From Fimbriimonadaceae bacterium (GTDB lineage: Bacteria; Armatimonadota; Fimbriimonadia; Fimbriimonadales; Fimbriimonadaceae), in assembly GCA_014380605.1 (NCBI GenBank), contig JACMJO010000093.1:1-9911 (forward strand): a stretch of DNA of 9,911 nucleotides, given 5' to 3'. The position numbers were made by a program, and so were the translations under genes. Numbering within the stretch: position 1 is the first letter of the stretch; every line of letters starts with the position of its first letter. Of this stretch, positions 1-7,148 are shown piece by piece. Under the pieces are notes generated by a model. The model was not told the origin of the DNA. It saw only the letters and a program-made list of their open reading frames with translations, and ran no database searches.

Positions 1-239
1 CTTCATTCCCCCAGTGGAGCCGGCGGAATAACCTTGTTCGGCCAAACGCAGACGGGAAGTTGGCGATCAAGGCAGTTTTTAATCTGGATGAGTTCTTGAA
101 GGATGGAAAACAAGAGTCCAATCCGATCGTCGAACCGGGTGATATCCTCTATTTCGGCCAGCCAAAGGGGGTGACTGGCCAAACCGTTTTGCAGGCCATT
201 TCTGGTGCGCTGCTCATCCAATCGGTCTTCCGTTTCTGA
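1..239 (+). CDS. Polysaccharide export protein, Wza/SLBB type (C-terminal fragment)
   Basis: This is the last 78 codons of a gene that begins before the window; the frame is read from base 3 to a TGA at 237-239. The segment contains ADGKLAIKAVFNLDEFL followed by NPIVEPGDILYFGQP. This is the usual ending of an SLBB domain in polysaccharide export proteins: a short beta segment, a 'D-x-x-x-x-L/F-x-x-G' stretch, then 'x-L/V-x-P-G-D-x-I/L-x-F/V'. Family knowledge: such proteins form the periplasmic and outer-membrane channel through which polymer leaves a diderm cell. Only 7 bases separate its stop from the flippase start, so it is very likely the upstream member of the same operon. The signal peptide and main export domain lie outside the window. 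An unrelated SLBB protein is possible, but the neighbours strongly favour polysaccharide export. Confidence 0.8.
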   Translation, partial: SFPQWSRRNNLVRPNADGKLAIKAVFNLDEFLKDGKQESNPIVEPGDILYFGQPKGVTGQTVLQAISGALLIQSVFRF

Positions 240-246
240 CTTGGCA

Positions 247-1599
247 ATGAACGTTAAGCGGGTTTACCGAGCGATTGTGGCCGTAGGCTTGGCGGTCGTT
301 GTCGCCCGGTTGGCGCAGATGATCCGCGACCTGGCGATTGCCAAACACTTTGGGGTGAGCGCTCAGGCAGATGCCTATTTTCTCGCAGTGCTTATCCCAA
401 TGCACCTTATCAACGTAGTCGCTGGCTCCATCGGCGTTGCGTTGGTGCCGAAGATCATTCAGTTGGAGGAGGAGTCTGCCCCAGGAGAGAGCCAGAAGCT
501 TGTTGAGACGGTAACTGGCATTACACTGGCTGCCTTAACCGCGTTTGGGATGATCGCCGGGCTGATCTTCCCTTTGGTTGCCCCGCAATTGGGAAGTCTT
601 TCGACTTCTGGTTCAGCCCAACTGGCAAGCGTTCTCCTGTGGGCAATGATGCCAATGCTGATCCTCTCGGGTTTGGCAACGGTTTGGAGCGCCATTCTTA
701 CCGCCAAAGAAAAGTTTGCCCTTCCCTCAATCGTGCCGGTCATTTCGCCGTTCCTCATTCTGCTCTTGCTTCCGATATGGCCAACTGAATCTAAGATATA
801 TGCGTTGGCAATTGGAGCCAGCCTCGGTGCTCTCATAGAAGTAACCATTCTAGGCGTTGCTCTTAGGCGAAGGGGGTTTCGCTTGCTTCCTCGGTGGTAC
901 GGCCCGGAACTGGTCAAGGACCTTGGTGGATTGCTCGTTCCCCTGGGTAGTGGCGCGGCCGTCCTCACGCTTGTCTCCCTTTTGCCCCAGTTCATTGCGG
1001 CTGGTCTTAGTCCTGGAAGCGTCTCTGTCCTGTCGTACTCGACCAAAGCTACGACCCTGATTTCCAGCATTGCGGGAGTCGCCATCGCAACGGTCACCCA
1101 GACCTATTTCTCGCGCCTGATCGCGGCCAATGATTGGACCACGCTTCGCCACTCTCTCAACCGGATATCCTTCACAGGCTTGTTGATCCTCTCAACAATA
1201 ACCGTCATCGTTGTCATTGCATCGGTGCCTCTGACTCGCCTGCTCTTTGAAAGGGGCATGTTTACCGATCGGGACACCCAACTTGTATCGCCGGTCCAAG
1301 CCCTGTACGCACTTCAAATCCCTTGCGCAGCCCTTAGCGTTGGGCTGTACCGACTCTTGGCGGCCCTGGGTGAACGAAGGTTGCTTTGGCAAATTCCAGT
1401 CGGAGGCGTTTTCATCCTGGCGCTTTTGGCTCCGATCTTAGCCGGCATCATGTCTGTGCGAGGACTGGCGCTGTCGGTGTCTATCTTCCACTTAGTTTCG
1501 ACCTTCGCCTATTGGTATCTGTTAAGCCAGGTGCTGATCCCGCGGAGACAAAGAGGGGGCCTGACCAACCTGGCCGTTCAGCCGGGGAGTGCGCAGTGA
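247..1599 (+). CDS. MurJ/MviN-family lipid-linked oligosaccharide flippase, probable Wzx role
   Basis: A 450-residue polytopic membrane protein with many hydrophobic segments throughout. The N-terminus carries the MurJ signature: an Arg at 21, an Arg-Asp at 27-28, then FGVSAQADAY at 35-44. By position these match the essential Arg18, Arg24 and Asp39 of E. coli MurJ. MurJ-fold proteins of the MOP exporter superfamily flip undecaprenyl-linked intermediates across the inner membrane. The gene sits inside a polysaccharide operon, and two other MurJ charges are not kept (Arg52 aligns with Ile, Arg270 with Lys267). I therefore infer a Wzx-like role for the exopolysaccharide unit rather than lipid II transport. 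It is somewhat shorter than a typical MurJ (about 510 residues). ATG 247 was chosen because it puts the TM1 signature where the family has it. A longer in-frame GTG at 205 would add 14 residues inside the previous gene. No clear Shine-Dalgarno is visible, so translational coupling is likely. Confidence 0.85.
   Translation: MNVKRVYRAIVAVGLAVVVARLAQMIRDLAIAKHFGVSAQADAYFLAVLIPMHLINVVAGSIGVALVPKIIQLEEESAPGESQKLVETVTGITLAALTAFGMIAGLIFPLVAPQLGSLSTSGSAQLASVLLWAMMPMLILSGLATVWSAILTAKEKFALPSIVPVISPFLILLLLPIWPTESKIYALAIGASLGALIEVTILGVALRRRGFRLLPRWYGPELVKDLGGLLVPLGSGAAVLTLVSLLPQFIAAGLSPGSVSVLSYSTKATTLISSIAGVAIATVTQTYFSRLIAANDWTTLRHSLNRISFTGLLILSTITVIVVIASVPLTRLLFERGMFTDRDTQLVSPVQALYALQIPCAALSVGLYRLLAALGERRLLWQIPVGGVFILALLAPILAGIMSVRGLALSVSIFHLVSTFAYWYLLSQVLIPRRQRGGLTNLAVQPGSAQ
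1584..1589 (+). promoter_or_regulatory. Ribosome binding site fixing the GTG start at 1596
   Basis: GGGGAG lies 6 bases before GTG 1596, inside the 3' end of the flippase gene. It supports a start at the GTGA stop/start overlap over the much longer in-frame extension that begins at 1386 within the flippase gene. Confidence 0.6.
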
Positions 1600-2495
1600 C
1601 GCAAGCTCATCCCGCGACCCATCTTATCGAAGTCGTTTGCCCTCTTTGTGGCAGCGGTTTCACGAAGGAGAAGCCGCGCTTGAGCCAAATCCTGTCCTTG
1701 CCCGAAACGGTTCGTCATCGTGTGAGAAAGTGCGGGGACTGCGGATTCATTTTTCTCGGACCATACCTGTCCAGAGAGGAGCTAGAATCGCTCTACTCCG
1801 GGACATACTTCGCAGGGAAATCCAGTGAATTGAGCGAGGGGTCTGGCCTAGATTATGAGATCGAATGTGCCCAAGTTCGCCTTTCGAAGTTTGAACGGAC
1901 ACTGGATGATCTGGTGGCTTTGCATCCGCAAGCGAAATCGGTCCTTGACGTTGGCGCGGCAACGGGTGAGTTTCTGGACTTGGCCCGCAAAAAGGGACTC
2001 GCGACCGCCGGAATAGAACTGAGTCAGTGGGCTTCGGACAGGGCGGCCGAGAAATATGGATTCAAATTCTCCAATGAGCCGTTCGAGACATTTTCGCCAG
2101 GCGAACAATATGATCTTATCCACGCTAGCCATGTTTTGGAGCATTTCCCTCATCCTAACCGCGCGGCTTCTAAAATTGCAGAGTTGCTCTCGCCAGGTGG
2201 CTTGGTCTATGTCGAAGTTCCTTTCCAATTCAATGCAGCTGAGTCTCTAGCCGGTCGAGCAGGGGTTTGGACCCGTCCTTTTTCAACATTTAGTTTGCAT
2301 CACCCGAGCTTCTTCACTCCGACTACGCTTCGCAAGCTGTTCGATAAGCACGGGCTGTCTGCGAAATCCATTAAATGCTTCAATTGGGATCGCCATGGAG
2401 ATGCACCGACCCGACGATCCAAAAAACTCGCGCGATCGTTCCTCAAACTCATTGGCCAAGGGCAGATCATTGAGGGGGTCTTTGAGCATGCCTGA
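1596..2495 (+). CDS. SAM-dependent methyltransferase with N-terminal zinc ribbon
   Basis: A 299-residue class I methyltransferase. Residues 15-49 contain two Cys pairs (C15-P-L-C18 and C46-G-D-C49), a treble-clef/zinc-ribbon pattern common in methyltransferases of sugar and secondary-metabolite clusters. SAM motif I is VLDVGAATGEF at 116-126. An acidic residue ending the next strand (E141) probably contacts the ribose, and HASHVLEHF at 176-184 is the post-II/motif III region typical of Methyltransf_11/23-type enzymes. In this setting it most likely O-methylates a nucleotide sugar, a lipid-linked sugar or the growing glycan in the cytoplasm. The exact acceptor cannot be read from sequence. Start: GTG 1596 overlaps the flippase stop as GTGA and has a good ribosome binding site. 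Its own 3' end overlaps the next gene by 8 bases. C-methylation, as in deoxysugar pathways, is an alternative. Confidence 0.85.
   Translation: MTQAHPATHLIEVVCPLCGSGFTKEKPRLSQILSLPETVRHRVRKCGDCGFIFLGPYLSREELESLYSGTYFAGKSSELSEGSGLDYEIECAQVRLSKFERTLDDLVALHPQAKSVLDVGAATGEFLDLARKKGLATAGIELSQWASDRAAEKYGFKFSNEPFETFSPGEQYDLIHASHVLEHFPHPNRAASKIAELLSPGGLVYVEVPFQFNAAESLAGRAGVWTRPFSTFSLHHPSFFTPTTLRKLFDKHGLSAKSIKCFNWDRHGDAPTRRSKKLARSFLKLIGQGQIIEGVFEHA
2472..2478 (+). promoter_or_regulatory. Ribosome binding site fixing the ATG start at 2488
   Basis: GAGGGGG lies 9 bases before ATG 2488, inside the end of the first methyltransferase gene. It favours this start over an upstream in-frame ATG at 2395, which would add 31 low-complexity, polar residues read out of frame from the previous gene. 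Confidence 0.6.
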
Positions 2496-3273
2496 AACTA
2501 TCGACCGCGTCCCATTGGCTCCAAAGACCGTCGGGTCCAGCGTCAACCCGAACCTAGGACTCCTTCGCGCGGCCGAGTTCGAGCTACTTCTGAAAAGGTT
2601 GGAACCAGGATCCAGCGTCTTGGAGCTAGGTGGCGGTTCCGGCTTTCAAGCTCGGCTGCTCTCTGATGCTGGATTTCACGTTCGATCAATAGATGTTGAT
2701 AATCCAAGAGCAAGGATAGGCGACTACTTTCCAGTGGAAATCTACGATGGCGTGACCTTGCCGGCTGCCAATGAAAGCTTCGACTACATCGTCTCCTCAA
2801 ATGTCTTGGAGCACATACCCACTCTCGACAAAACCCTTTCGGAGATAAAGAGAGCCCTGCGACCGGACGGACGGGCGATTCACATTTTGCCGAGCGCGGT
2901 CTGGCGATGGTCCACCACGATTGCACGGTATCCGTTCATGTTGAAGATTGCTCTGGGGTTACGAAAACCGGGCGGAGAAAGCACTCTGGCGAGCGGACAA
3001 CGCAGGAGTCTAAAGAGAGTAGCCAAGAGAGTCCTCTTCGAACCGCCTCATGGCGAATACCCGGGAGCAATTTCCGAACTGTATTACTTCAGCGGAAGGC
3101 GCTGGGCAAAGGTCTTCGATAGGAGTGGATTCGAACTTCTTGAGCAAACCGGCAACGGACTCTTTTACACTGGGTATTCAACATTCCCGTCCGTCGGGCT
3201 GCGGTTTCGCCGCAACCTCGCCCATGTTCTGGGCTCCTCATGCCATATCTTTGTGATGAAGGTGAAGGCTTGA
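2488..3273 (+). CDS. Class I SAM-dependent methyltransferase (Methyltransf_11 type)
   Basis: A 261-residue protein with a compact Rossmann methyltransferase core. Motif I is VLELGGGSGF at 44-53. An acidic residue ends strand 2 (SIDVDN, 67-72), a hydrophobic FDYIVSSNVLEHI segment spans 98-110, and KRALRPDGRAI follows in the usual motif III position. It differs from its upstream neighbour: it lacks the Cys pairs, and the region after the core (from about residue 140) is basic and aromatic. The two genes look like separate recruits to the pathway rather than a recent duplication. Inferred role: a second methylation of the repeat unit or its lipid-linked precursor. Its first 8 bases overlap the previous stop (ATGCCTGA), and its TGA overlaps the next start as TTGA. 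The acceptor cannot be deduced. Confidence 0.8.
   Translation: MPETIDRVPLAPKTVGSSVNPNLGLLRAAEFELLLKRLEPGSSVLELGGGSGFQARLLSDAGFHVRSIDVDNPRARIGDYFPVEIYDGVTLPAANESFDYIVSSNVLEHIPTLDKTLSEIKRALRPDGRAIHILPSAVWRWSTTIARYPFMLKIALGLRKPGGESTLASGQRRSLKRVAKRVLFEPPHGEYPGAISELYYFSGRRWAKVFDRSGFELLEQTGNGLFYTGYSTFPSVGLRFRRNLAHVLGSSCHIFVMKVKA
3258..3268 (+). promoter_or_regulatory. Purine-rich ribosome binding site for the TTG start at 3270
   Basis: GAAGGTGAAGG ends directly before TTG 3270, and its GAAGGTG part is 5 bases upstream of the start. The in-frame ATG at 3240 has no such sequence before it. This supports initiation at TTG within the TTGA overlap. Confidence 0.5.
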
Positions 3274-4466
3274 CCCGAATCGTCTTTATTGTGACGGGCC
3301 TGGAGGTCGGCGGCGCGGAGGCCATGTTGGTAAAGTTGCTCTCACACCTGGATCGGTCCCGATTTGAGCCGATCGTCGTCGCCATGAGATCGGGAGGATC
3401 CTTGGGGCGTGAAATCGAGGCCCTTGGCGTGCCCCTTGTGGAACTTGGCCTGTCTGGTGTCTGGAGCGCCCCACGAGCTGTGTTGCAGCTTGCCAGATTG
3501 GCGAAGGAGCTGCGGCCGAAAATCATCCAAGGCTGGATGTATCACGGCAACCTAGGAGCTTTAGTGATGCATCGCGCTCTGAAGCGAAATGCCAAGCTGG
3601 TTTGGAGTGTGCGAGTGACTGCGGATAGCCGGGCTTTTGAAAAACGGCTGACCCGGGTGATTGTTAGTTTAGGTGCGCGTTACTCGGAACGACCATCGCA
3701 CATTATTTACAACTCCTCTCGATCGGCCGATCAGCACGCTAAGATCGGCTATCGTGGGGAAGGGAACGTTGTGATCCCTAATGGGTTCGACACCGACTTG
3801 TTCAAGCCTTCGCGCCTGGCACGCGAAACTGTTCGGGAAAGGCTTGGGATTCCGTCCCAGGCGCAAGTGATCGGAATTGTTGGCCGTTTTCACCCGATCA
3901 AAGATCACACTACGTTTGTCGAGGCGGCTGCCCTGGTGATCAAAGAACTGCCGGACTCCCATTTTCTTTTCATTGGCCGAGGCTTGGAGAAGTCCAACTC
4001 AGAAATTACCAGCTTGATAAAGCAATTGGAACTGAAGGACCGTTGCCATCTGCTTGGCAACCAGCAGAACCTCCACGAACTTTATCCGGCAATGGATGTC
4101 CATGTTTCCTCTTCCGTCTCAGAGGGCTTTCCTAACGTTTTGGGCGAAGCAATGAGTTGCGGTATTCCCTGCGTAGCAACCGATGTTGGCGACTCTGCGC
4201 TAGTGATTGGCGACACGGGTGAGATCGTGGCAAAAAGTAGCCCCGTCGACTTGGGGCGAGCTATCGTCAACATGCTTGGAGGGGACGAAGACCTTCGTCG
4301 CGGCAAGTCGGAAAGGGCCAGGAATAGAGTAGTGGAACGCTTTAGCCTCGGCTCCGTCGTCTCGGAATACGAAGCGATTTTTGATCGTGCGTTATCAGTA
4401 GAACGCTCCAGAGTGGATGATGGCGAAGCAAAGGAACCCACATTGGTAGGAGAGAGGAAAAACTGA
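3270..4466 (+). CDS. GT4-family (GT-B fold) glycosyltransferase
   Basis: A 398-residue retaining glycosyltransferase. The N-terminus reads TRIVFIVTGLEVGGAE (residues 2-17), the standard GT4 opening with the glycine-rich acceptor-side loop. The GWMYHGN segment in the N-terminal domain is also typical of exopolysaccharide GT4 enzymes. In the C-terminal donor domain, GRFHPIKD (205-212) is the sugar-nucleotide phosphate loop. SEGFPNVLGEAM includes the E-x7-E pair (E285 and E293) that binds the donor. It transfers a sugar from a nucleotide donor to the lipid-linked repeat unit at the cytoplasmic face of the membrane; neither donor nor linkage can be told from sequence. I chose TTG 3270 over ATG 3240 because it starts the protein exactly where the family does, has a ribosome binding site and keeps the 4-base stop/start overlap seen in this operon. 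The last 25 or so residues are charged and variable. Confidence 0.9.
   Translation: MTRIVFIVTGLEVGGAEAMLVKLLSHLDRSRFEPIVVAMRSGGSLGREIEALGVPLVELGLSGVWSAPRAVLQLARLAKELRPKIIQGWMYHGNLGALVMHRALKRNAKLVWSVRVTADSRAFEKRLTRVIVSLGARYSERPSHIIYNSSRSADQHAKIGYRGEGNVVIPNGFDTDLFKPSRLARETVRERLGIPSQAQVIGIVGRFHPIKDHTTFVEAAALVIKELPDSHFLFIGRGLEKSNSEITSLIKQLELKDRCHLLGNQQNLHELYPAMDVHVSSSVSEGFPNVLGEAMSCGIPCVATDVGDSALVIGDTGEIVAKSSPVDLGRAIVNMLGGDEDLRRGKSERARNRVVERFSLGSVVSEYEAIFDRALSVERSRVDDGEAKEPTLVGERKN
4448..4457 (+). promoter_or_regulatory. Ribosome binding site pointing to a CTG start at 4463
   Basis: AGGAGAGAGG lies at the end of the GT4 gene. Its GAGG part is 5 bases, and its AGGAG part 10 bases, before CTG 4463. 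The nearest ordinary start in the downstream frame (TTG 4538) has no purine-rich sequence before it. Confidence 0.45.
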
Positions 4467-5833
4467 ACGAAACACCGGAACTCATTGGGGCCGCGAGCGA
4501 TCAAGAGCCGCAAGTCAATCGCGCAACCTGGGCCACGTTGACTGGCCAAGTGCTGGGGCCACCTGCGGTGGCGGCGGTTCTGGCGTATATGGCTACATTC
4601 TTATTTGCTCCTAAATATGAGAGTTACGCTACTTACTACTTCCCTTTGAATGTCCCTACGAGCGGGCTCGCACAACTTAGCGGCGCAACGCCCGGCGATC
4701 GAGGATCGATGGGTGGCTTTAATGGCGCACTTTCTTCGCCTCTTATCGGCTCCGCTCCGCAGACCGCCGTTGGCATCTTCGCCAGCAGAACATGCAGAGA
4801 TATGGTTCGGGAGGATCTCCGAAAACAGGGACGCGACGTATCGGATCTCACGCCTAAAGAACTTGCCAGTATTACGGACACAAAACTGGACCGAAGTGGG
4901 ATGGTGCGGTTGGAGGTTGTAACGGAAAAGCCTGAGCTCTCTCAGGCGATCGTGAAGGCGTATCAAAAAGCATTCGAAGCTATCGCCCAAAAGCTCACTC
5001 TGAATGTCAGCCAGCGGAACCGCCTGCTATTGGAGGAGCGGCTAGAGGTCCTGAACGCCAGGGCGAAGGTGCTGCAAAGACAGGCGCTTGAAGCGGTAGC
5101 AAAGCCGAACGCTATCGACTTGGAACTCGCCAACAGCGCGCTCTGGGAAGCAGAGAAAATGCGGATCGAAACCAGCCAAAAGCGAGCGGAGGTCGAGGCA
5201 AAGCTTAAGTCGCTCATTGTTGCCCTTGGTCGTATCTACGACACGAACACGAAGCAGCCAGGGATCAATGCTGCGGGAGTTTCGCCCATTCTGACCGCCC
5301 TTGAGGATCGGCGACTAGCGTTCGAGGATGCAAGAAGGGCCTTTCAACCCGGCAGCGCTGAGTTCGAACTCGCGGAAAAGAACTACCTCACCGCCAGCAA
5401 CCTTGCCCGAGATCTCGCGAAGGACAAGAAGGCGCTTGCGTCAGCGGGTATTGATCCCCAATCAATTGAGGCGGTCAGCGACTATGCCGGTCTTCTGGCG
5501 GCGGAAAAGGACCTTGAAAAGCAGATCGCAAATCTAAGAAGGCGCGCGGTCCACTCTGCCGGCGACGTGACTACGATCGATGGCCTCAAAGCGGATCTCG
5601 CCCAGACTCGAAAAACGATTGCCCAGTTGGACTCCGAGTATCAACTTGCCCTTATTGCCGAGGCTCGCGATCCATCTCGTTTTGAAGTGTTGGATGAACC
5701 GATCGTCGATCCCAAGTCAGTTTTCCCCCGCCGATTACTGATAGCCGGCCTTGCCGGGGCCCTCATCTTCGCGCTCATCGCGGGCCGAATCGCCCTGAGA
5801 ACCATTCGCCGACAAGAGAAGGAAGTTGCCTAG
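4463..5833 (+). CDS. Wzz-like chain-length determinant / polysaccharide co-polymerase, no kinase domain
   Basis: With the proposed CTG start this is a 456-residue inner-membrane protein. It has a polar N-terminal tail (about 1-29), TM1 (about 30-49), a large periplasmic region and a C-terminal TM2 (about 425-443) followed by a short basic tail. The periplasmic part is rich in Ala, Glu, Lys and Arg, as expected for long coiled coils, notably about residues 155-260 and 340-405. The stretch just before TM2, LDEPIVDPKSVFPRR, is the proline-rich motif typical of Wzz/PCP proteins. There is no Walker A motif or Tyr-rich tail, so it is not a BY-kinase fusion. Role: sets polymer chain length together with the polymerase. 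The start is uncertain. CTG 4463 gives a CTGA overlap, a good ribosome binding site and a family-like cytoplasmic tail. TTG 4538 would leave a 71-base gap and almost no residues before TM1. Confidence 0.8.
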   Translation: MNETPELIGAASDQEPQVNRATWATLTGQVLGPPAVAAVLAYMATFLFAPKYESYATYYFPLNVPTSGLAQLSGATPGDRGSMGGFNGALSSPLIGSAPQTAVGIFASRTCRDMVREDLRKQGRDVSDLTPKELASITDTKLDRSGMVRLEVVTEKPELSQAIVKAYQKAFEAIAQKLTLNVSQRNRLLLEERLEVLNARAKVLQRQALEAVAKPNAIDLELANSALWEAEKMRIETSQKRAEVEAKLKSLIVALGRIYDTNTKQPGINAAGVSPILTALEDRRLAFEDARRAFQPGSAEFELAEKNYLTASNLARDLAKDKKALASAGIDPQSIEAVSDYAGLLAAEKDLEKQIANLRRRAVHSAGDVTTIDGLKADLAQTRKTIAQLDSEYQLALIAEARDPSRFEVLDEPIVDPKSVFPRRLLIAGLAGALIFALIAGRIALRTIRRQEKEVA

Positions 5834-5835
5834 CG

Positions 5836-7146
5836 ATGGCCAACCGAGCCACGACGCCCGGCCCTGGACTGAAGATCGTAGCGTTGGTGATCTTGGCCGC
5901 AAGCATTGCGATCCCCTTGAGTTGGATGGTGGATCGAATGGGGGCGAACATTCCAGCCGTCGACCTCTTGCCCGGACACATTCAAGCGGTGGTGGTGGGT
6001 TGCCTTCTATCGTTAACGATCCCGTTCTGGCCTGGCGACCCATGGGAGAAACGCACCCTACTGGCAACGTGGGTATTGAAACTCGCTGTTGTCTTAGTGG
6101 CTATGCTGTTCTACGAAAGCGCTTACCCCACGTTGGACGCGTACTCGTTCTATGCTGGATACTCGCTATCGCCGGACAGCATTCCGCTCGACCCTGTTTA
6201 CGGCTTTAGTCCCGGGGACGGTACAGGCAACGTCACAAGCCTTGTACAGATACTGAAACAAGTCTTGGGCGCCTCGTACCATTCTATCAAGGTGCTCTTC
6301 GCCTTTGCGGGGTTGGGCGCGTGCTACGTCGCCTATTGTGCTGGGGTGAAGTTTGTGGGCCGTAAGTCGCTCATCTGGCTACTACTGTTGTTGGCAACTC
6401 CATCAATGCTTTTCTGGACCGGAATCCTTGGCAAAGATCCAATAGTCGTGTTAGGCATATCGACATTCCTTCTCGGTGCCGCCAAGTATGCAAAGGATGG
6501 AAACTCCTCAGCGGCATGGACGATCCTTCTCGGCCTCTTTGTTGCAAGCTCCATGCGACTATGGCTTCTGCCCATTCTGATGATCCCCCTCACATACTTG
6601 TTTGCGAAAACGGGGCCATCGAGGGTGCGCGTGCCCCTCGCCGGGTTCGCGACTCTTGCGATGGTTGGAGGGGCAATCGCCTTGGCGGTAGCGAGGGGCG
6701 TCACGAGCCCGTCTGATCTCTTGCCCGCCTTAGCCCAGGTCTCCCAGCAATGGGCAGAGGGAGGCTCGGCCCAGAGGATCGAGGTGCCTTTCGATAGCAT
6801 CGCAGGGCTGGCGGCTTTCCTTCCGTTAGGAGCCTTTACTGCCCTTTTCCGACCTTTACCAATGGAGGTTCCAAACGCTTTTGGCCTTTTGGCGGGCATC
6901 GAGAACCTTGCGCTGTTGGCATTTGGGGGCTACATAGTCCTTCGTAAAGGCCTTACGCCTCTCCAAAGTCGAGCCGTCGTCTTTCTCATGATTTGCCTTG
7001 CTTCTTGGGCACTGGTCTATGCCCTCATCTCATTTCAAAACCTCGGGACGGCATCGCGGTTTAAGGTGCAAGCGCTGCCCATCCTCCTGCTGCTCTACTG
7101 GGTGGCCCTGGCCAAGCCTGAAAGAAAGGACTGCGCAAAGGTTTAG
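5836..7146 (+). CDS. Polytopic inner-membrane protein, putative Wzy-like polysaccharide polymerase
   Basis: A 436-residue protein with about 10-12 hydrophobic segments, among them roughly 11-32, 48-65, 75-93, 151-171, 178-196, 203-217, 227-256, 267-286, 321-338, 351-369, 379-400 and 412-426. Notable polar positions are DAYSFY (101-106) in a periplasmic-type loop, GKDPIVV (199-205) after a P-S-x-x-F-W segment, FRPLPMEVPN (338-347), and an Arg/Lys-bearing SRFK (407-410) before the last helix. The P-S-x-x-F-W...G-K-D pattern and the late F-R-P segment recall, from memory, poorly named membrane proteins often found in EPS loci (EpsG-like or polymerase-like). I infer polymerase because the operon has flippase, co-polymerase and exporter genes but no other Wzy candidate. 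A GT-C-type membrane transferase is the alternative. ATG 5836 follows the previous TAG by 2 bases, with AAGGAAG 10 bases upstream. Confidence 0.6.
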   Translation: MANRATTPGPGLKIVALVILAASIAIPLSWMVDRMGANIPAVDLLPGHIQAVVVGCLLSLTIPFWPGDPWEKRTLLATWVLKLAVVLVAMLFYESAYPTLDAYSFYAGYSLSPDSIPLDPVYGFSPGDGTGNVTSLVQILKQVLGASYHSIKVLFAFAGLGACYVAYCAGVKFVGRKSLIWLLLLLATPSMLFWTGILGKDPIVVLGISTFLLGAAKYAKDGNSSAAWTILLGLFVASSMRLWLLPILMIPLTYLFAKTGPSRVRVPLAGFATLAMVGGAIALAVARGVTSPSDLLPALAQVSQQWAEGGSAQRIEVPFDSIAGLAAFLPLGAFTALFRPLPMEVPNAFGLLAGIENLALLAFGGYIVLRKGLTPLQSRAVVFLMICLASWALVYALISFQNLGTASRFKVQALPILLLLYWVALAKPERKDCAKV

Positions 7147-7148
7147 AG

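Noticed and set aside
1..246. A promoter for the flippase gene in front of 247
   Set aside because: The region is continuous coding sequence of the export gene and shows no -35/-10 pair; the genes are most simply co-transcribed.
459..1097. A 212-codon - strand frame opposite the flippase gene
   Set aside because: It is Arg/Pro/Ser-rich with no domain signature and lies entirely opposite a confident membrane protein gene.
170..4549. The 11-base string TGACTGGCCAA found near 170 and again near 4539
   Set aside because: Both copies are inside coding sequence in different protein contexts, with no further flanking similarity; chance is sufficient.
6333..6899. A 188-codon - strand frame opposite the putative polymerase
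   Set aside because: Basic, low-complexity translation typical of the antisense of a hydrophobic gene; no family motif.
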